Below, in pieces: positions 28,380 to 41,393 of a stretch of 64,000 nucleotides of DNA (its first letter is position 1; each line of letters begins with the position of its first letter). The notes beneath the pieces were generated by a model, which was not told where the DNA came from, ran no database searches, and worked only from the letters and a program-made list of their open reading frames with translations. A program made the translations under genes and the position numbers. Where the stretch lies: assembly GCA_013397455.1 (NCBI GenBank), contig VYZB01000381.1, positions 401,401 to 465,400 on the forward strand, written 5' to 3'. The DNA comes from Crotophaga sulcirostris (Eukaryota; Chordata; Aves; Cuculiformes; Crotophagidae).

Positions 28380-28930
28380 TCTCCTCTCACCCATGGGAAA
28401 ACTGATGCCACTCTCTTGTCCTTCACACCTGCTGGTGCCCTTTAAATCAGATGGGGGTCCACAGACTACATTCAATTTTTGTCTGTTTTTCTCTCCATTT
28501 TTAATCTGTTAATCCTCCTCCACAGAGAGTTTGAGTTCTGCTATCACTTCTCTATGTATCTCTACCCCTACAGTGATCTCCAGTGACTGTAGCCTCCTCC
28601 TCTAGGTCCCATGCTTCCTACATCAAACACTGTCTATCCAGTTGAAGATATCATGACTGCTAAAATCACCCTTTATCAAACCGTTTCCAAGGCCATCTCA
28701 CCTTCTTGCCATCAGTTACACCTCCTAGCTAGCTCCTCATTCCCATCAAAGCATTTGGCATCACATTTGAGTGCAGAGATGTGTATGGACTCATTGCTGC
28801 TTGCTCCTTGCCAGCCTCCCACTTAACTAAACACATTTTCATCCGCCCCTCTGAATTGCTCCTGCTCTTTTACTGCCAAGCCACCCTCCTGTCCTCATCA
28901 AAGCACACTGCTCCTTGGACTCCTTTCAAC
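28380..28930. repeat. Pyrimidine-rich (plus strand) stretch, possibly an ancient LINE in antisense
   Basis: The plus strand is strongly C+T rich with recurring CTCCTC, CACCTTC and CATCTCACC words over about 550 nt. That composition is typical of antisense copies of old CR1/L2-type elements, but I could not align motifs, so this is a compositional call only. Similar stretches lie at 18120-18420 and 61180-61460. Confidence 0.25.
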
Positions 28931-29039
28931 AGCAGCTAATGCAAGGCATTACAGCATGGAAGCCTGTGCCAATATCCAGTGCATAAACAAAGACCAGATA
29001 CATGAGAGGAGAGAACACACTGTCAGCATTTAATAACAA

Positions 29040-29340
29040 ACACTAATTGCGAACAGGGAGATGGAGTTCTCCATCCTTGTTCATTCAGCAGCCAAAAGTC
29101 ATCTGAGCCAGGAGACACGGCCATTCACAAACCAGGATCCATTAATCATTGAATGGCCCCCTGCTCGGTGTCTGACTGACTGCCACCAGCCTGCTCGCTG
29201 TCTGGCTGATCCACTGAATGGACAGACAGCCTCTTGGAGTTTTGTCTGTGCCTCACTAGTGCAAGGGCATGGAAATATAAGGCCTTTAGGGAGGCAATTT
29301 GAAAAGCCTTTCGGGCCTGCCACAGATCTCCCCAATAACC
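29040..29340. promoter_or_regulatory. Candidate conserved non-coding element with a 30-bp internal duplication
   Basis: The block includes CACTAATTGCG, CCATTAATCATTGAATGG and a later AAATATAAGGCCTTTAGG. Inside it, CTGCTCGGTGTCTGACTGA (from 29161) recurs as CTGCTCGCTGTCTGGCTGA (from 29191) with a 30-bp period. A 130-codon open frame on the plus strand overlaps it but resembles nothing known. Confidence 0.28.
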
Positions 29341-32300
29341 TTTGCAAAGTTTTACTTCTCTCTGTGCCTTTTATTTTCCTGAAAATACATCCCATCCCAG
29401 AAGGCTGCACAGTATGCTGGCTGTGGGCCCCAATGTTTCAGTGCTTCTATTGAAAGTTGTTGCAAAAGATAGATGCCTTTTTTTTCAATAACATTCTAAT
29501 TCACCAGAAATGCTGGTTCTCATCACATGCAATGTGGTGCAGAGATGCTAAAAGACTTCCATCATTTTGTCCCATCCATTCATTACTCCATATAAACAAA
29601 TCAGCTCCCAGAACAGAAGAGATCCATTTAAGAGGCACTTTGGGGTCTTCAGAGCAGGCAAGTCCCCTCCAGCCATAATCCCTGTTTAGGAATCCCATGG
29701 TTATTTAACAGGAAATGTCACCTCAGCTAAAGATGGCATCAAAACCCCTAAGCAGCACCTGGGAGCAAAGGTGCTGTCCACAGTCTTTGGTGAGCTTGTT
29801 CCACGTGACTTTACAACCCCCATAAGCACTTCTTGCAGCCTGGGACTGTGTGAAGTTCCCACAGGCTGCTGAACTCCTCCAGAACATGGTGCAGTGGGCA
29901 TATGCAATCGAACCAAGGTTAAAACTTGGTGTTGCCATTTGGGCGAGTCTCCCTTATTCAAACCATTATTCCTCAGGACTTTCTTCCAGCCCACAGCATC
30001 CCCCAAGCTCCAGTCCTGCCTTCATGCCTTGGGCTGTCTCTGGTGCTCCTCACACACATCGATTGAGACAAATCAACTGATTAAACCATGAGAAATCAAG
30101 CAATTCTTTGCAGTTAAGGGGGCTGACATCATTCAAAACTGTTCAAGGAGCAAAAGGTAAGCAGCAGGAGCTTACAGCCAGGCATGGGGAGACAGTAGGG
30201 TGGAAATGAAAGGAGAAGGTTTCCCCTTTCAGACAATGAACTGTTTACCTCACCTCATGGCCTTGCAGTCCATACTTCCAACGAAGAAAACATCCCTAAA
30301 ATTTCAGTCAGCTGCAAAGACTTCAGAGTGCTTTAGGATGTACTTGGATTAAAATGTAGTAGAGAAAAGGAATGTCAACACCTTTGCCAATTTCTGCTTG
30401 CTATGGGGTTTCAGCTCACACAGACACTCAGGTGACATTGGAAACCCTTTGAGTGCATTGCAGCTGAACTTACTGTCCCAAACTATGCAGCTGCATATGC
30501 AGTTCATCCTAAATGCTACTATAGTCCTCACCGTACCTCTCAGTTGATTTTAACTTACACAGCCCTTGAGGACTCAGAGTCTCAGTCCCTGCAGTATTCA
30601 TGCCTTTCCTCAGGCTCTGAGGCCAGGAGTTGCATAGTTACTTGTGTTGTTACTTAGGACAGCTTCATGAGAGAGTTTTAGCTGTTGTCTTGCCTTGGAA
30701 ACTTTATTAGTTTTGATGCTGTTTGTCGTTTTCCAAACAAACACCCTGCATTAAACCACATGAAGTTTTAGCCCTCCCAAAACAGAGCAGATTTTAACTC
30801 TGTGTAAAGAGAGAAGATCTGGAGTCTATTGACTGTCACACCCCATCACAAAGTCCACCTTTCACTCTAGCCTATGTTTAATGAGATGACACGAAGTGCC
30901 TAAGTAACAGGGTATAGTATTCACATGGATATAAACTGGCCAAGCAAAGGCCTAGTCCAGCCTGTCTCTTTTTCCTCCTTTATCCTGCCCCTCGTGTCTC
31001 ACAGCTTTGCCCCTCTGCCCTTGTTTTGACTCTTTCCTGATCCTCCCATCAGGTGACAATTTGAATTTTAAAGCCATTTACACTCCAAAAGGTGCATAAT
31101 CAGTTTTTTATCCTGTACTTTTCTGATGTGACTTTTTTATTATGATATCAAGTACTGACCGATAATAAGGATATAAATGCCCACTTTAATGTCTATTACC
31201 AGTATCTGCAGATGCATATAAAATTATAGTATCATCACATAACTACATATTAACCTCTTGAGCTCCATGACAGACAAACTCTCCAGGGAACACTGTATTC
31301 CAGTTCTCAATTACTGGCAGTAGTTCAGTGACAGGAGAAGTTGTACTCATCCATATCCTAAACACTCAAGGTACTTGCAGAATGATTGAGAGTAGTCACA
31401 TTCTGAATACACCAGTTCTGGTGCTTCCAGTTGCCAGCTACTTCTGATAAGCATTTGGGTCCTTCCTAGGAAAAAATACAGTTATATTTAAGTACACATA
31501 CAGATAGTATGTAGCTTACCCAAAAGAAAATTGTGGTTTTCAGCAAAGTTCTGAGTCACATGGTAGTGCATAATCATCACTTTACCCACAGTGATTAGCA
31601 CACAGAAGATAAGGTGTACAGCAGTACACCATGTGTCATTTTTTATGCTTCTTTTGAGCAAGGAAGGCACTTTGCTTATAAAATGCCCATTTAGCACAGG
31701 TGTAAAGGTGCAATGTTTGAGCAAGGAATACTGTGGTCCACAACACTTTATTGCAAGGATAAGGATACCACAACTGCAGCCACCTGCCCAATCTCAGGTG
31801 GTATTCATAGAAATTCCTACATTCTGACTTTCATCTTTCAAGTTAATGGCATCAGTTTACATCAGAAATTGGGTATTCAGCCGCAAACAGAACCTACCAA
31901 CCCATGTCTGATGGTTAATAGACATATCATCCTATAACGTTCAGGTTAAAATACATACAGTGTAACTGTTCAAAAGCAGGTTTTCACCTACCTATTGCTC
32001 TTTCTCGAGTTGTAGTAGACAAACTATTTCACAGCAGATCCTCTGTGATATTATACATTTGGGCTGCTCCTTTGAAGTCCAGGAATCAGATATTTCCAGA
32101 GACAGAGCATATTTTTTGAAGCTAAAATACTCCATAACAAAACCTCAGTACAAACTGAATACAAACCAAAAATTCCTATCTCAAAAATAAATAAAATCTA
32201 TCTATACACACCCATCTGGTTACAGATAAAATTACTCAGAAGTGAAGAAATAAACTGCCATCTTAATTTATCCCTTTGCATACACATTACAATAATGCCA

Positions 32301-35300
32301 AATCCATTGATCACAGTTTATTTTCTGTGATACTCTGGCTTCATATAGAGCACAGAACACACATCTCTGGAGAGGTGAGGGCCAAGAGCTGAAGGAGATT
32401 TGATCTGACTTATTTGCTGCTAAAGATAGAAAGACAAAGCAGGAAACCACCAAGGCAAAATTCTTGCAATGAAAGCAATGAACCACCAGCCCTGGAGAAA
32501 TATGCCTGCTGGTTACCATCCCTCCAATATTTGAGAAGTCAGAGAGAGACTTCAGCACTGAGGAGAGTGCTTCTCACCTCATCAGTAATCATGGCAGGAT
32601 TTGCAGAAGTTCTGAGTGCTCATAGCTGATGTGGAACTACCCCTGCAGGTAGCCTGTGAAGAAGCAGTTATGAGACTTCTCAAAGTAAGATTTCTCCAAC
32701 TAAGTGCAGTTTTAAAAGTGTGTTTTGCAAAATGCATGTGCTTCATCTGCCAAATGGCAGCAGCTCCCAACTAGGATCAGCTTTTGTTCTCATATTTAGA
32801 TACCTCCCTGTTGCTCCCCCACGAGAAATTAATGAAATTAATGTCATTTACCATTTTTAAACTCTACACTGTGTTTTCTTAAAAATCTATTATCAAGTAC
32901 GTCCTCTTAATGGACAATACCTTTACTTCAGTAGAGAACAAATCCCCTAGATTGGACATACCTTTTATTTAGCTGTGAGAAATCCTCTCTTAGTATACAG
33001 CAAGTCTATTTGTATTCATTTGTAGTTTCAGTTGATTCTCTAAACTGGAAAAGTATGAAGCCAGCATGGTCTGAAAAACATCAAAACAGTAAAAGCCACC
33101 ACAGTCAGCCCTGTTACTGAATTTACTACTAGTTTTCAAACTGACCTGAGAAAATTCTCAGCCCTTGGGTGTAAAATTAAGGATGTCTGAACAAGAACAA
33201 TTCAGTTTGTTTGGTTTTTTTAAATAGAAATGTCTCCAGCTATCAAATGGAATGTTTAATTTCTCAGAAAAAAATACTAGTAGGTGTAAGACTGCATCAG
33301 CTCATAATGATTTTTAGGTATCTGACATTTTTGACTACCCAGCTGATCACGTTTGCCAAATCTGGGTACTTCTCATAAGATAATCTATTGTTAAGAGCTC
33401 TTTTCTCCTTGCTCCCAATAAAAATCAGCACATTTCACCAAGAAGACTTCCCAATTCTCACAAGTGCAGATGAGAGGAAAAATCACCACTTTTAAAAACT
33501 CAGGAACTCCCCTTCCCCCCAGTATAGCATTGAGAATGTGAAGCAGTTTTCAAAGGGTCTTGATCTTTGTGTTTAAGAGCATTCAATCAACCTGGGATCT
33601 ATTTTTTTACAATTTATTCCTTGTAATAGTTAGTGGAGAGGGAGTCCTGTTTACTTTCCACAAGTGTGCTTAGCTATCAATACTAAGACACAAATATAAG
33701 CAAAAAAAAATTCAAAGTCCACTGCTCATTCGATCTTTGAAGCCACTGCTATCATGGTAAAAAAGAATGATGCAAATCTATCTTAAAAATACATTAGCAT
33801 TGGCAAAATGAATAGATATCCATTAAACAATTGAGACTGACCGGCTCATTTAAAGGAAATCCCTTTTGGGAATGGGCAGATCTGAAGCAGTGACTTGGAG
33901 GCGAAAGGCTACTTAAGAAATTCTGGAATTGTTATAAATCCCAAACAGGGAGAATCTCAATTGTCTAGAGACAACGACATGATAAACTGTGAAACAAACA
34001 AAACCATTGCAAAAAAAAACCCAAAAAATGGACATGATCTTTCACTCAAGTTTGCAATTGATAGGAAGAAAATCATGGTAACTCCTTATAGACCTTCAGG
34101 TTACAGTTTATACTTAAGGAAACGGTCAAGGAAGCATGCAGATTAATGGGCATTCTAACACTGTAAATCTAGTTAGATGTCAGTGAATCCTCCTCTCCCA
34201 CTCTCAACTCAGTTCACTTTATGTGAGATAAAACACTTCTTTCATATATTGATTTATTTCCAGTTTCTATAATCAGAACAAAGATTCTGCAAGAGCCTCG
34301 TTCAGAGAATACACATCATGTTTAAGACAGAGGAATACAAGCAAGAATCTTCCTTATTTACATGTTTCCCCCCAAACAGAGTCCTAGGAACCCAGAGATG
34401 AATTCCTACCGAACAGTTAAATCTTATGACCACATAAAACATTCGGGACATGTACAATGCAGTTCTTCAAAGATTCTGAGTAGACTTGTTTGTGAGCTAT
34501 CTCCAGGTAAGTCCACTGGGACAGAAGGAGGAAGGTAGAATGCAACTGACGATAGCTTTGGCTGTCTGGTGTTGCCAAGCTTCAGAGAAAATTCAATGGC
34601 TTCAGCAGTCCCCTGGTGCTCTGGTCAGGCCAGATCAGTCTCAGTTGATGGCACTCCAGTAATGAGGTCTCACATACACCAGTCTGGGCAACAAAAACAA
34701 ATGCTAGCATGGGACATTAAAACTATGTCCAGGACATACAGATCCGAAGCAACAATTCAAACGTGACACTATTCCATCAATGGAATTTTACATTCATTTT
34801 GAAACGAAGGTACGTCATGTATTTTAAAGCTGAAAAAGTTGAACAAGTCATTGCTCCCTAGTATTAGAGAACATAATACCAGAAAATCCATTCCTCCATT
34901 CACATTATCTCCTCCCAGATGAGTGCAGAAGAGCTCTTCCACTTGGAGAAACCTACCAACTGCTCCTTTGGTCCAATAGTGAAGGCTACAGGTTACCAAA
35001 AGGGCACTCCTACATGGAAGCATCTTCCTTACATGCCATGAGAGAGAAAAGCAGAAGCATCTGCTATAGAGACTAAGAAAGATATTGCATACTTTTTTTG
35101 GCAGGTATCCTATCAAGGCAGTAAGACCATCAATGCTCTCCCTCATTTGTTTCTGATTTCAGTGCAATGGGCAGGGAGTTTACACAGTTGATCGAAGGAA
35201 CTGAGACAGAGCAGCTGAAGCTGAGCGTGTACACAGGGAACACTACCCCAGTACAGCAGAACTCTAGCTGCCGGTAAAGCAAGAAAGGGGGAATGGTCAC

Positions 35301-37080
35301 TGAGGATGCTCTTCAATTGAGTGATGGTATTGGTTCTGAGGACTGCACACTCATATGTCATTATACTACTCACAAATAAACCGGCATACAGAAATGACGC
35401 TTCATTTCAGTTGGCACAGATAAATTTTTTCTCATCTCCCCATGCAAATTTCACAACAAACTTTTGGTAACACCATAAAACTTCCATCACCATGACTTTT
35501 CCCTATGCTTGCCAAAATGCTTTCCATTTTTCAAAAGATCTCTATACTGTAGGAAAGAAAGTCTTCTGTCTTCTCTAAGGTTCTAAATCAGAAGCAACTA
35601 TCGTTTCATGTATTTGCCTTCACTATAAAATTGACCATTCGGTGTCTTTTAGATGCCTCTATTTATTTCAATGGCTTTTATTTGGCTACAATATTCCTTC
35701 CGTAAAGCTGCTGTCTTCAGATTGATACCTGAAGATACACAGAACGTACTGCTTCCTACAGCACTTTGTTCCAATGGTTAATCTGTCATCACTGTTAGAA
35801 GCTCACACACTATTTCTAACTTGAATTCATTTGGCCTTAGCTTCAAGTTCATTTTTATGCCATCTGCACAAGACAAGAGAGGCTTTATTACCTAGTATTT
35901 CCATTTCCACAAAGGACTTTCTACCACACAGGCAAGACAGCTCTGATCCTCTCCTCATAAAATTAAACAGATGGAGCTCTTAAGTATTCCAAATTATAAA
36001 AACTGTCAGTCCAAAATTGGCTTGTAATACTACTAAAGGAAATCCAATGCCTTTTGGAATTAAAAAAAATAGAGGATTATTCTTACTTTCCAGGATCTTG
36101 TGCATTGAAAAGCAGCAGTAAGAACTTCAGATTTGGAGTCAACTGCCCGAATATTATTTTTATGGTAGTGTACAGCAGTGTTTGGTCAGCAAGGGCTAGC
36201 ATGATGTTTGCATATACCAGTACAGGATGCCTCAAGATCAACAGGGAAGCAAGTGCTCCTCCTCCTGTCAAGATTACTTTAAGTATAGACACTAGAACTG
36301 AATGCAGATGGATGTTGAATACTGGGGGTTTTCATGCAGGAACATAACTAAAGGTTAAGTTACAAGTTCTACAGCATGAATTTTATGAAAAAATACTTAT
36401 ATGGATTACTGGATTACATAGAGCAGTTGACTGGGTATAAGTAGTTACACATGACAAATACTCCTAATTGTATAAGAAGAACAGGACTTTTCAACCTTGC
36501 TGAAAAAAAGCACAGCAAGAAACAATGTCAGGATGTTGATACTAGAGAAAAAAATATTCCAAGAGAAGATGCAATTTTTTTATAAAGAGGGTCATTAATA
36601 AGAAAATCAATTACCAAGAGAGATGAGCTAATCCTTATTTGATATTTTTAAAGTGAGATACTTCTCCTTCTAAAAATATAATTAAATTCAGTTATGGGAT
36701 AAATACTGTAGCCAAAACGATCGCAGAAGTTTTCTCCAGCCTTGAAGAAAGGGTTTGTAAAACTTTGAGAGGACACTGGGGTAAGAGAACACAAAAAGCA
36801 AGTATCACCATATAACTACTTTGTCCATACAGTACCCCTAGGCATCCAAACCCAGCCACTGTGAGAGACCAGCTACTAAGCCAGACAGACCTTCAGTCTG
36901 ACCCAGTGCAGTCTTTCTTATGCTGCCCATCCCATTTCCTTCAGAGATTACAAGGAAAAGAGAGCAGCTTTGCAAAACCCTGATCATCCTCATAATGCTG
37001 GCAGTTCTGAGTTAAGACAATGAACACTCTAGGTCATACATGCAGGGCTCATCAATACTTTTTCTGATTATTGCCTACAA
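29341..37080. other. Intergenic stretch without recognised genes
   Basis: AT-rich DNA with no coding exon, LINE or RNA gene that I can support. The region 36054-36347 is open on the plus strand (97 codons) and also on the minus strand (69 codons), which is typical of chance. The longest open frame is 125 codons at 34769-35146 (minus) and resembles no known protein. Confidence 0.5.
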
Positions 37081-37111
37081 ATATATATATATATACACAC
37101 ACATACATATA
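37081..37111. repeat. (AT)n(AC)n microsatellite
   Basis: Seven AT units run into AC and ACAT units before ordinary sequence resumes at TTGCATC. This is a compound dinucleotide repeat. Confidence 0.9.
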
Positions 37112-37282
37112 TTGCATCTTTCTCTAATATAACAGGCTGTGCCAGTCCATTTTCCACTTTTAGCAATTCTTTCAGCTGGTACAAGAATTCTCTTTTCCTA
37201 GTGTGGCAGTTAATACATCTTTGTCAACTCACTGGAGTCACACCAACAGCCAGGTTTGCAGTTAGGAAGGCATTTTACTCAC

Positions 37283-37477
37283 ATTAAAGTTGAAAATGAT
37301 GTTGAAGGTCCCGTCTGTGTCCACAACATAAGCCTGCATGTCACCTGAGTGAGGGTCAACCATGCACCAGCCTCCAGGTACTGGTGACAGTTTAGGCTCC
37401 CTGCACTTGCCTATGGCACAGTTTAGTTTCTTAAGAATGAGATGCTTTGGTACAATTAAGACATTATGTTCTCTATG
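37283..37477 (-). other. Exon-like open frame with consensus donor (unassigned)
   Basis: On the minus strand a frame open from just after a TGA at 37486-37484 runs to AAT|GTGAGTAAA with the junction at 37283/37282. An AG at 37479-37478 is a possible acceptor; a second AG precedes 37428. The encoded peptide includes KLSPVPGGWCMVDPHSGD and MQAYVVDTDGTFNIIF. It looks protein-like but matches no family I recognise. It lies about 7 kb downstream of the GPATCH2L stop on the same strand, so it could be an alternative 3' exon, an exon of a lineage-specific transcript, an upstream exon of the next gene, or chance. The acceptor polypyrimidine tract is weak, and roughly 65 open codons can occur by chance. 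Confidence 0.3.
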
Positions 37478-38477
37478 CTGAGTTCAATCCTTTTACTGGG
37501 TAAAAGTTAATTGCCTAAAAAAATCATCTTGTGTTCTGTATAGCATGGTCCTTTATGCTTTATGCCTTAAGAAGCACTCCTGTAAAGTATTTTTCCCATA
37601 TTTGACTGTACAAAAGAAGGATGTCCAAAAGCACAATACACAAACTGGAATAGATTGCAAGGGACAAGAATTTTGTCCTCTTTTGATAGCCTCCTAACAG
37701 ATTATTAAAATATATTTTCTGAAAAAAAAATGACCAGTGGCATCCTTTACTTTTTCTTCACTGAAACATCTCTGGTTATGAAACTGTTCCTCAAGACAAC
37801 AAAGCAGAGCTCTTATCCACTTTACATAAATTCTTTTCAATATCCAGGCATACACTGCTTTTTGTAGCATCTTCTTTCTTTAGCAGAGAAGCAGTTAAAA
37901 TAAAGAGACACTCAATCACCCTTCTCGTTGCCCTTCCTCCAATTTCCCTTCTCAATCTGTGCCCACTGAGCAGGTCTCTGCAACATCCCCAAAGTAACAG
38001 CGTGAGCTTCTACAGCTGAAGGACAGCGTTAACGGTCTCGATGTCATTACTCAGGAATGCCGGTAAGACACACCTCTGCATACCTCAATCAAGAAGCTAA
38101 TATATCACTTAGTAGCACTAGCCCCAACTTCTTCTCCAACTGTTTTGTTGCCTTCCTCACACTTCATTGTATCTTAGCTTAAAATCATAAATCCATCAGG
38201 CCAGAAACTACATCCTTTGAATTAACATTTCTCTAGTACGTACCAAACTGGGGATTAAGCCTCATTAGAGCTCACTTGAAATGTGCAAATTACAATTAGT
38301 AAAAAATCTTCTCCCTGTACGTAAATAAAGCCCTGTTTGCAAATGTATGTCCTTATAAAATTGATCTCTGTCATCTATGAAAAAATGTGGCAATTGCAAG
38401 AGGTTGCCAGTGACAGGATGGGGTATGTATCATGTTACCTTTCTGAAAAGGCAGGAAAGAGGGTCTAGGGAAGGACA

Positions 38478-39080
38478 GGTTAGTCAGCCCTACCTCGGTC
38501 TCTTACAGCTTCATGGAGCAAGCTCTGGAAGCCATTTCCAGGTACCCAAAGTACAAGAAGGTTACTAGGAACAGGCAGTCAGATTAAACGAGAGAAATGT
38601 CATTCCTATGAACCTGACTGCCTTCTATGATGAAACGACAGGCTCTGTGGACATGTAAAGGGGCAGTGGATGCTGTTTACATTGACTTCAACAAGCCTCT
38701 TGATGCAGTCTCTCATAGCATACTTACAGCCAAATGAGGGAGCCATGGACTGGATGCCATCGAGTAAGAAAGGCCAGTGAAAAACTGTCTGAACTGTCAG
38801 GCTCAAAGAATAACGATCCATTATTTGAAGTCTGCATGATGGCCAGTTATGAAAAGTATGTCTCAAAAGACTGCACTGGGATTGATATTGTTCAGTGATC
38901 ATTAGTGATCTGGTGGAGCACTAGAACAGAACTAGATCACTAGACAGAACATACTCTCAGCAAGATCAGAAATAATGGCATGTTGGGGAGGGGAGACACT
39001 GATATGCTGGAGAGTGGCGATACCATCCAGAAGCAACTTGACAGTGGAGGAAATAAAAGGCAGAAACCTCATGAAGTTCA
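38478..39080 (+). mobile_element. CR1 LINE fragment, left piece, interrupted
   Basis: Reading the plus strand across frames recovers the order of CR1 ORF2: RLVSPTSV, then a TxLTAFYDETTG-like block, VDAVYIDF near 38665, HSILTAK, a RAQR block, and a degraded LSKFADD region near 38950-38980. It ends near MKF at 39071-39080. Many stops and frameshifts make it long dead. It stops exactly where the minus-strand CR1 begins, and the next part of the same ORF reappears at about 41394. Confidence 0.85.
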
Positions 39081-41393
39081 TGAATACAGTAGAATAGCTC
39101 AGTTGGAAGGGAGCTACAATCATCATCTAGTACAACTGCCTGAACAATTCAGGGTTATCCAAAAGTTAAAGCACATTATAAGGGCATTGCCTAAATGCCT
39201 CTTAAACACTGACAGGCTTAGGGCATCAACCACCTCTCTAGAAAGCCTGTTCCAGTGTTTGACCACCCTCTCTTTATAGAAATGTTTACTAATCTCCAGT
39301 CTAAAACTCCCTTAGCACAGCTTTGAACCATTCCCATGCAGAGACCAGCACCCCCCTCTCCACCTCCCCTCCTCAGGAAGCTGTACAGAGCAACGAGGAT
39401 GTCCCTCAGCCTCCTTCTCTCCAAACTAGAGAAACCCAGCACCATCAGACGTGCCTTCCAGCCCTTTCACCAGCTTAGTTTCCCTCCTCTGGATGCACTC
39501 AAGAACCTTCACAACCTTCTTAAATTGTGGGGCCCAGAACTACACACAGTAGTCAACACCAACACTAAACACAATCACCTCTTTTGAACGGCTGGTTGTA
39601 CTGTGTTTGACGCACTCCAAGATGAGGTTTGTCCTCTTGGCTGCCTGGGCACACTGCTGACTCATACTGAGCTGCTGCCAGCCAGCACCCCCAGATCCCC
39701 TTTTCTGCAAGGCTGATCTCCAGCCACTCTTCTCCCAGTTTATACTTGTATCTCCCATGTGCAGAATCCAGCATTTGTTCATGTTAAATTTCATCCCATT
39801 GATCATAGCTCAATGCTCCAATATACCTAGATCTCTCTGCAAGGTCTCTTGTCCCTTCAGCATCTTCCCAGTTTGGCATCACCAGTAAACTTGCTAAATG
39901 GTGCATTCAGCTCCTGCATCCAAATCATTGATAAACATATTGAACAGAACTGGCTCTAGAACTGAATCCTGAGAAACACCACTAGTCACCAGTCTCCAGA
40001 CACAGCCTCGTTCACCACACTTTGAGCACTACCCTTCAGCCAGTTCTTCACTCAGCACACTGCGAACCTGCTCATCCCACAGTTAGACAATTTGTTTAGG
40101 ATGTTGTGTAAAGACAGCATCAAAAGCTTTAATAAAATATAGAAAAACTACATCCATCACCTTCCTCTTGTCCCCTAAGTGGATGACCTTAGTATAGAAG
40201 GATATCAAGTTAATTAAATAGCACTTTCCCTTTGTGAACCCATCTTGACTGTGCCCAATGATTGCACTGTCCTTTAAATGCCTTTCAATAGCATCTAGTA
40301 TGATCTTCACCATAATTTTTCCAGGTACTGAGGTTGGACTAACAGGTCTGTAGCTTCTTTGGTCTTCCCCCATGTCCTACTTGCAATCTGGAATTATACT
40401 GGCTAGCTTCCAGTCAGCAGGGACCTCCCCAGACTCCCAGGACGTTTGGTAGAGGGGTCCTGCTATAACATCTACTAGTTACTTCAGTACTCTGGGATGA
40501 ACCCCATCCAGCCTCATGGACTTATGAACATTCAACTGATACAACTTATCCCTTGTAATTTCGGTGTCTACAAATGGAAAGTCACTGTTCCCACATGCGT
40601 GGTCCCCTGACACAGGGACTCAGGGGACTGGGCAGCCCAAGGTCTGTCAGTAGTATTAAAAACTGAGGGGAAAAAAAACAAAACATTGAATGCCTCCATT
40701 TTTTCTTCAGCCAGGTGACCATCTTCAACAACTATCAGTCCCATGTTTTCCTTAGACCTTCTCTTGCTATTAACATACCTCAAAAAGCCTTTCTTGTCTG
40801 ACACAACACTGGCCAGTTTCAACTTCAATTAGGCTTTGAACTGTCATGTCTTGTTCCCGCATATGCAAACCACAGCTCTGCAATCTTCTTGCAAAGCCTG
40901 ACCTTGCTTCCAAAGATTGTACAATTTCTTTTTCTTTCCAAGTTACAAGAATAATTCCTTGTTCAGACAAACTGGTCTTCTGCACCAGTTGCTTGACTTT
41001 AAGCACAAAGGGATTGCCTGGTCTTGTGCTTTTAAAAGATGGTTCTTAAAAACTGACCAGCAGTCATGTACCCCTCAGTCCTCAAAAGTAGAACCCCAGG
41101 AGACCCTGCTAACCCTGCTGTTCATTTTTCTCATTATGTCAAAAAATTTTAAACTCAATCATTTCATGATCTCCGTGGTCAAGACAGCCACCTACCACCA
41201 TATCTCCCACAAGTTCTTCTCTATTCACAAATAATTAGTCTAGGAGGGCATCTTTCCTAGTTGGCTCGCTGAGTACTTGTGACAAGAAATTATCTTCAAC
41301 ATACTTCAGGAATTTCCCAGACTTGTTTGTTACAGCAGTATGGTATTCCCAGTTGATGCCTGGGAAGTTGAACTCTTTCATAAGGACAAAGAG
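39081..41393 (-). mobile_element. CR1 LINE, 5'-truncated, about 2.3 kb, inserted into an older CR1
   Basis: The 3' end lies at the left: a degenerate tail related to the CATAGAAT-type CR1 terminus, then the typical GTTGGAAGGGA and ATCATCTAGT words (antisense). Going right, the minus strand encodes the ORF2 C-terminus (MSQQCAQAAK, SRSKEVIV at about 39540-39690), a palm region, RPVSPTSVPGKIM with GFTKGK (40220-40355), and KGFLRYVNSKRRSKENMG (about 40735-40790). The last recognisable CR1 words end near 41393. The reverse transcriptase is inactive: motif A has Tyr where CR1 has the catalytic Asp (FLYFIKAFDAV, near 40110-40145), and the FADD box reads FTGD (39878-39890). Several frameshifts are present. 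Confidence 0.93.

Noticed and set aside
34769..35146. 125-codon minus-strand frame
   Set aside because: No family resemblance, and the composition fits chance translation of AT-rich DNA.
36054..36347. Open frame of 97 codons on the plus strand
   Set aside because: The same interval is also open on the minus strand, no splice or start context stands out, and the peptide resembles nothing known.
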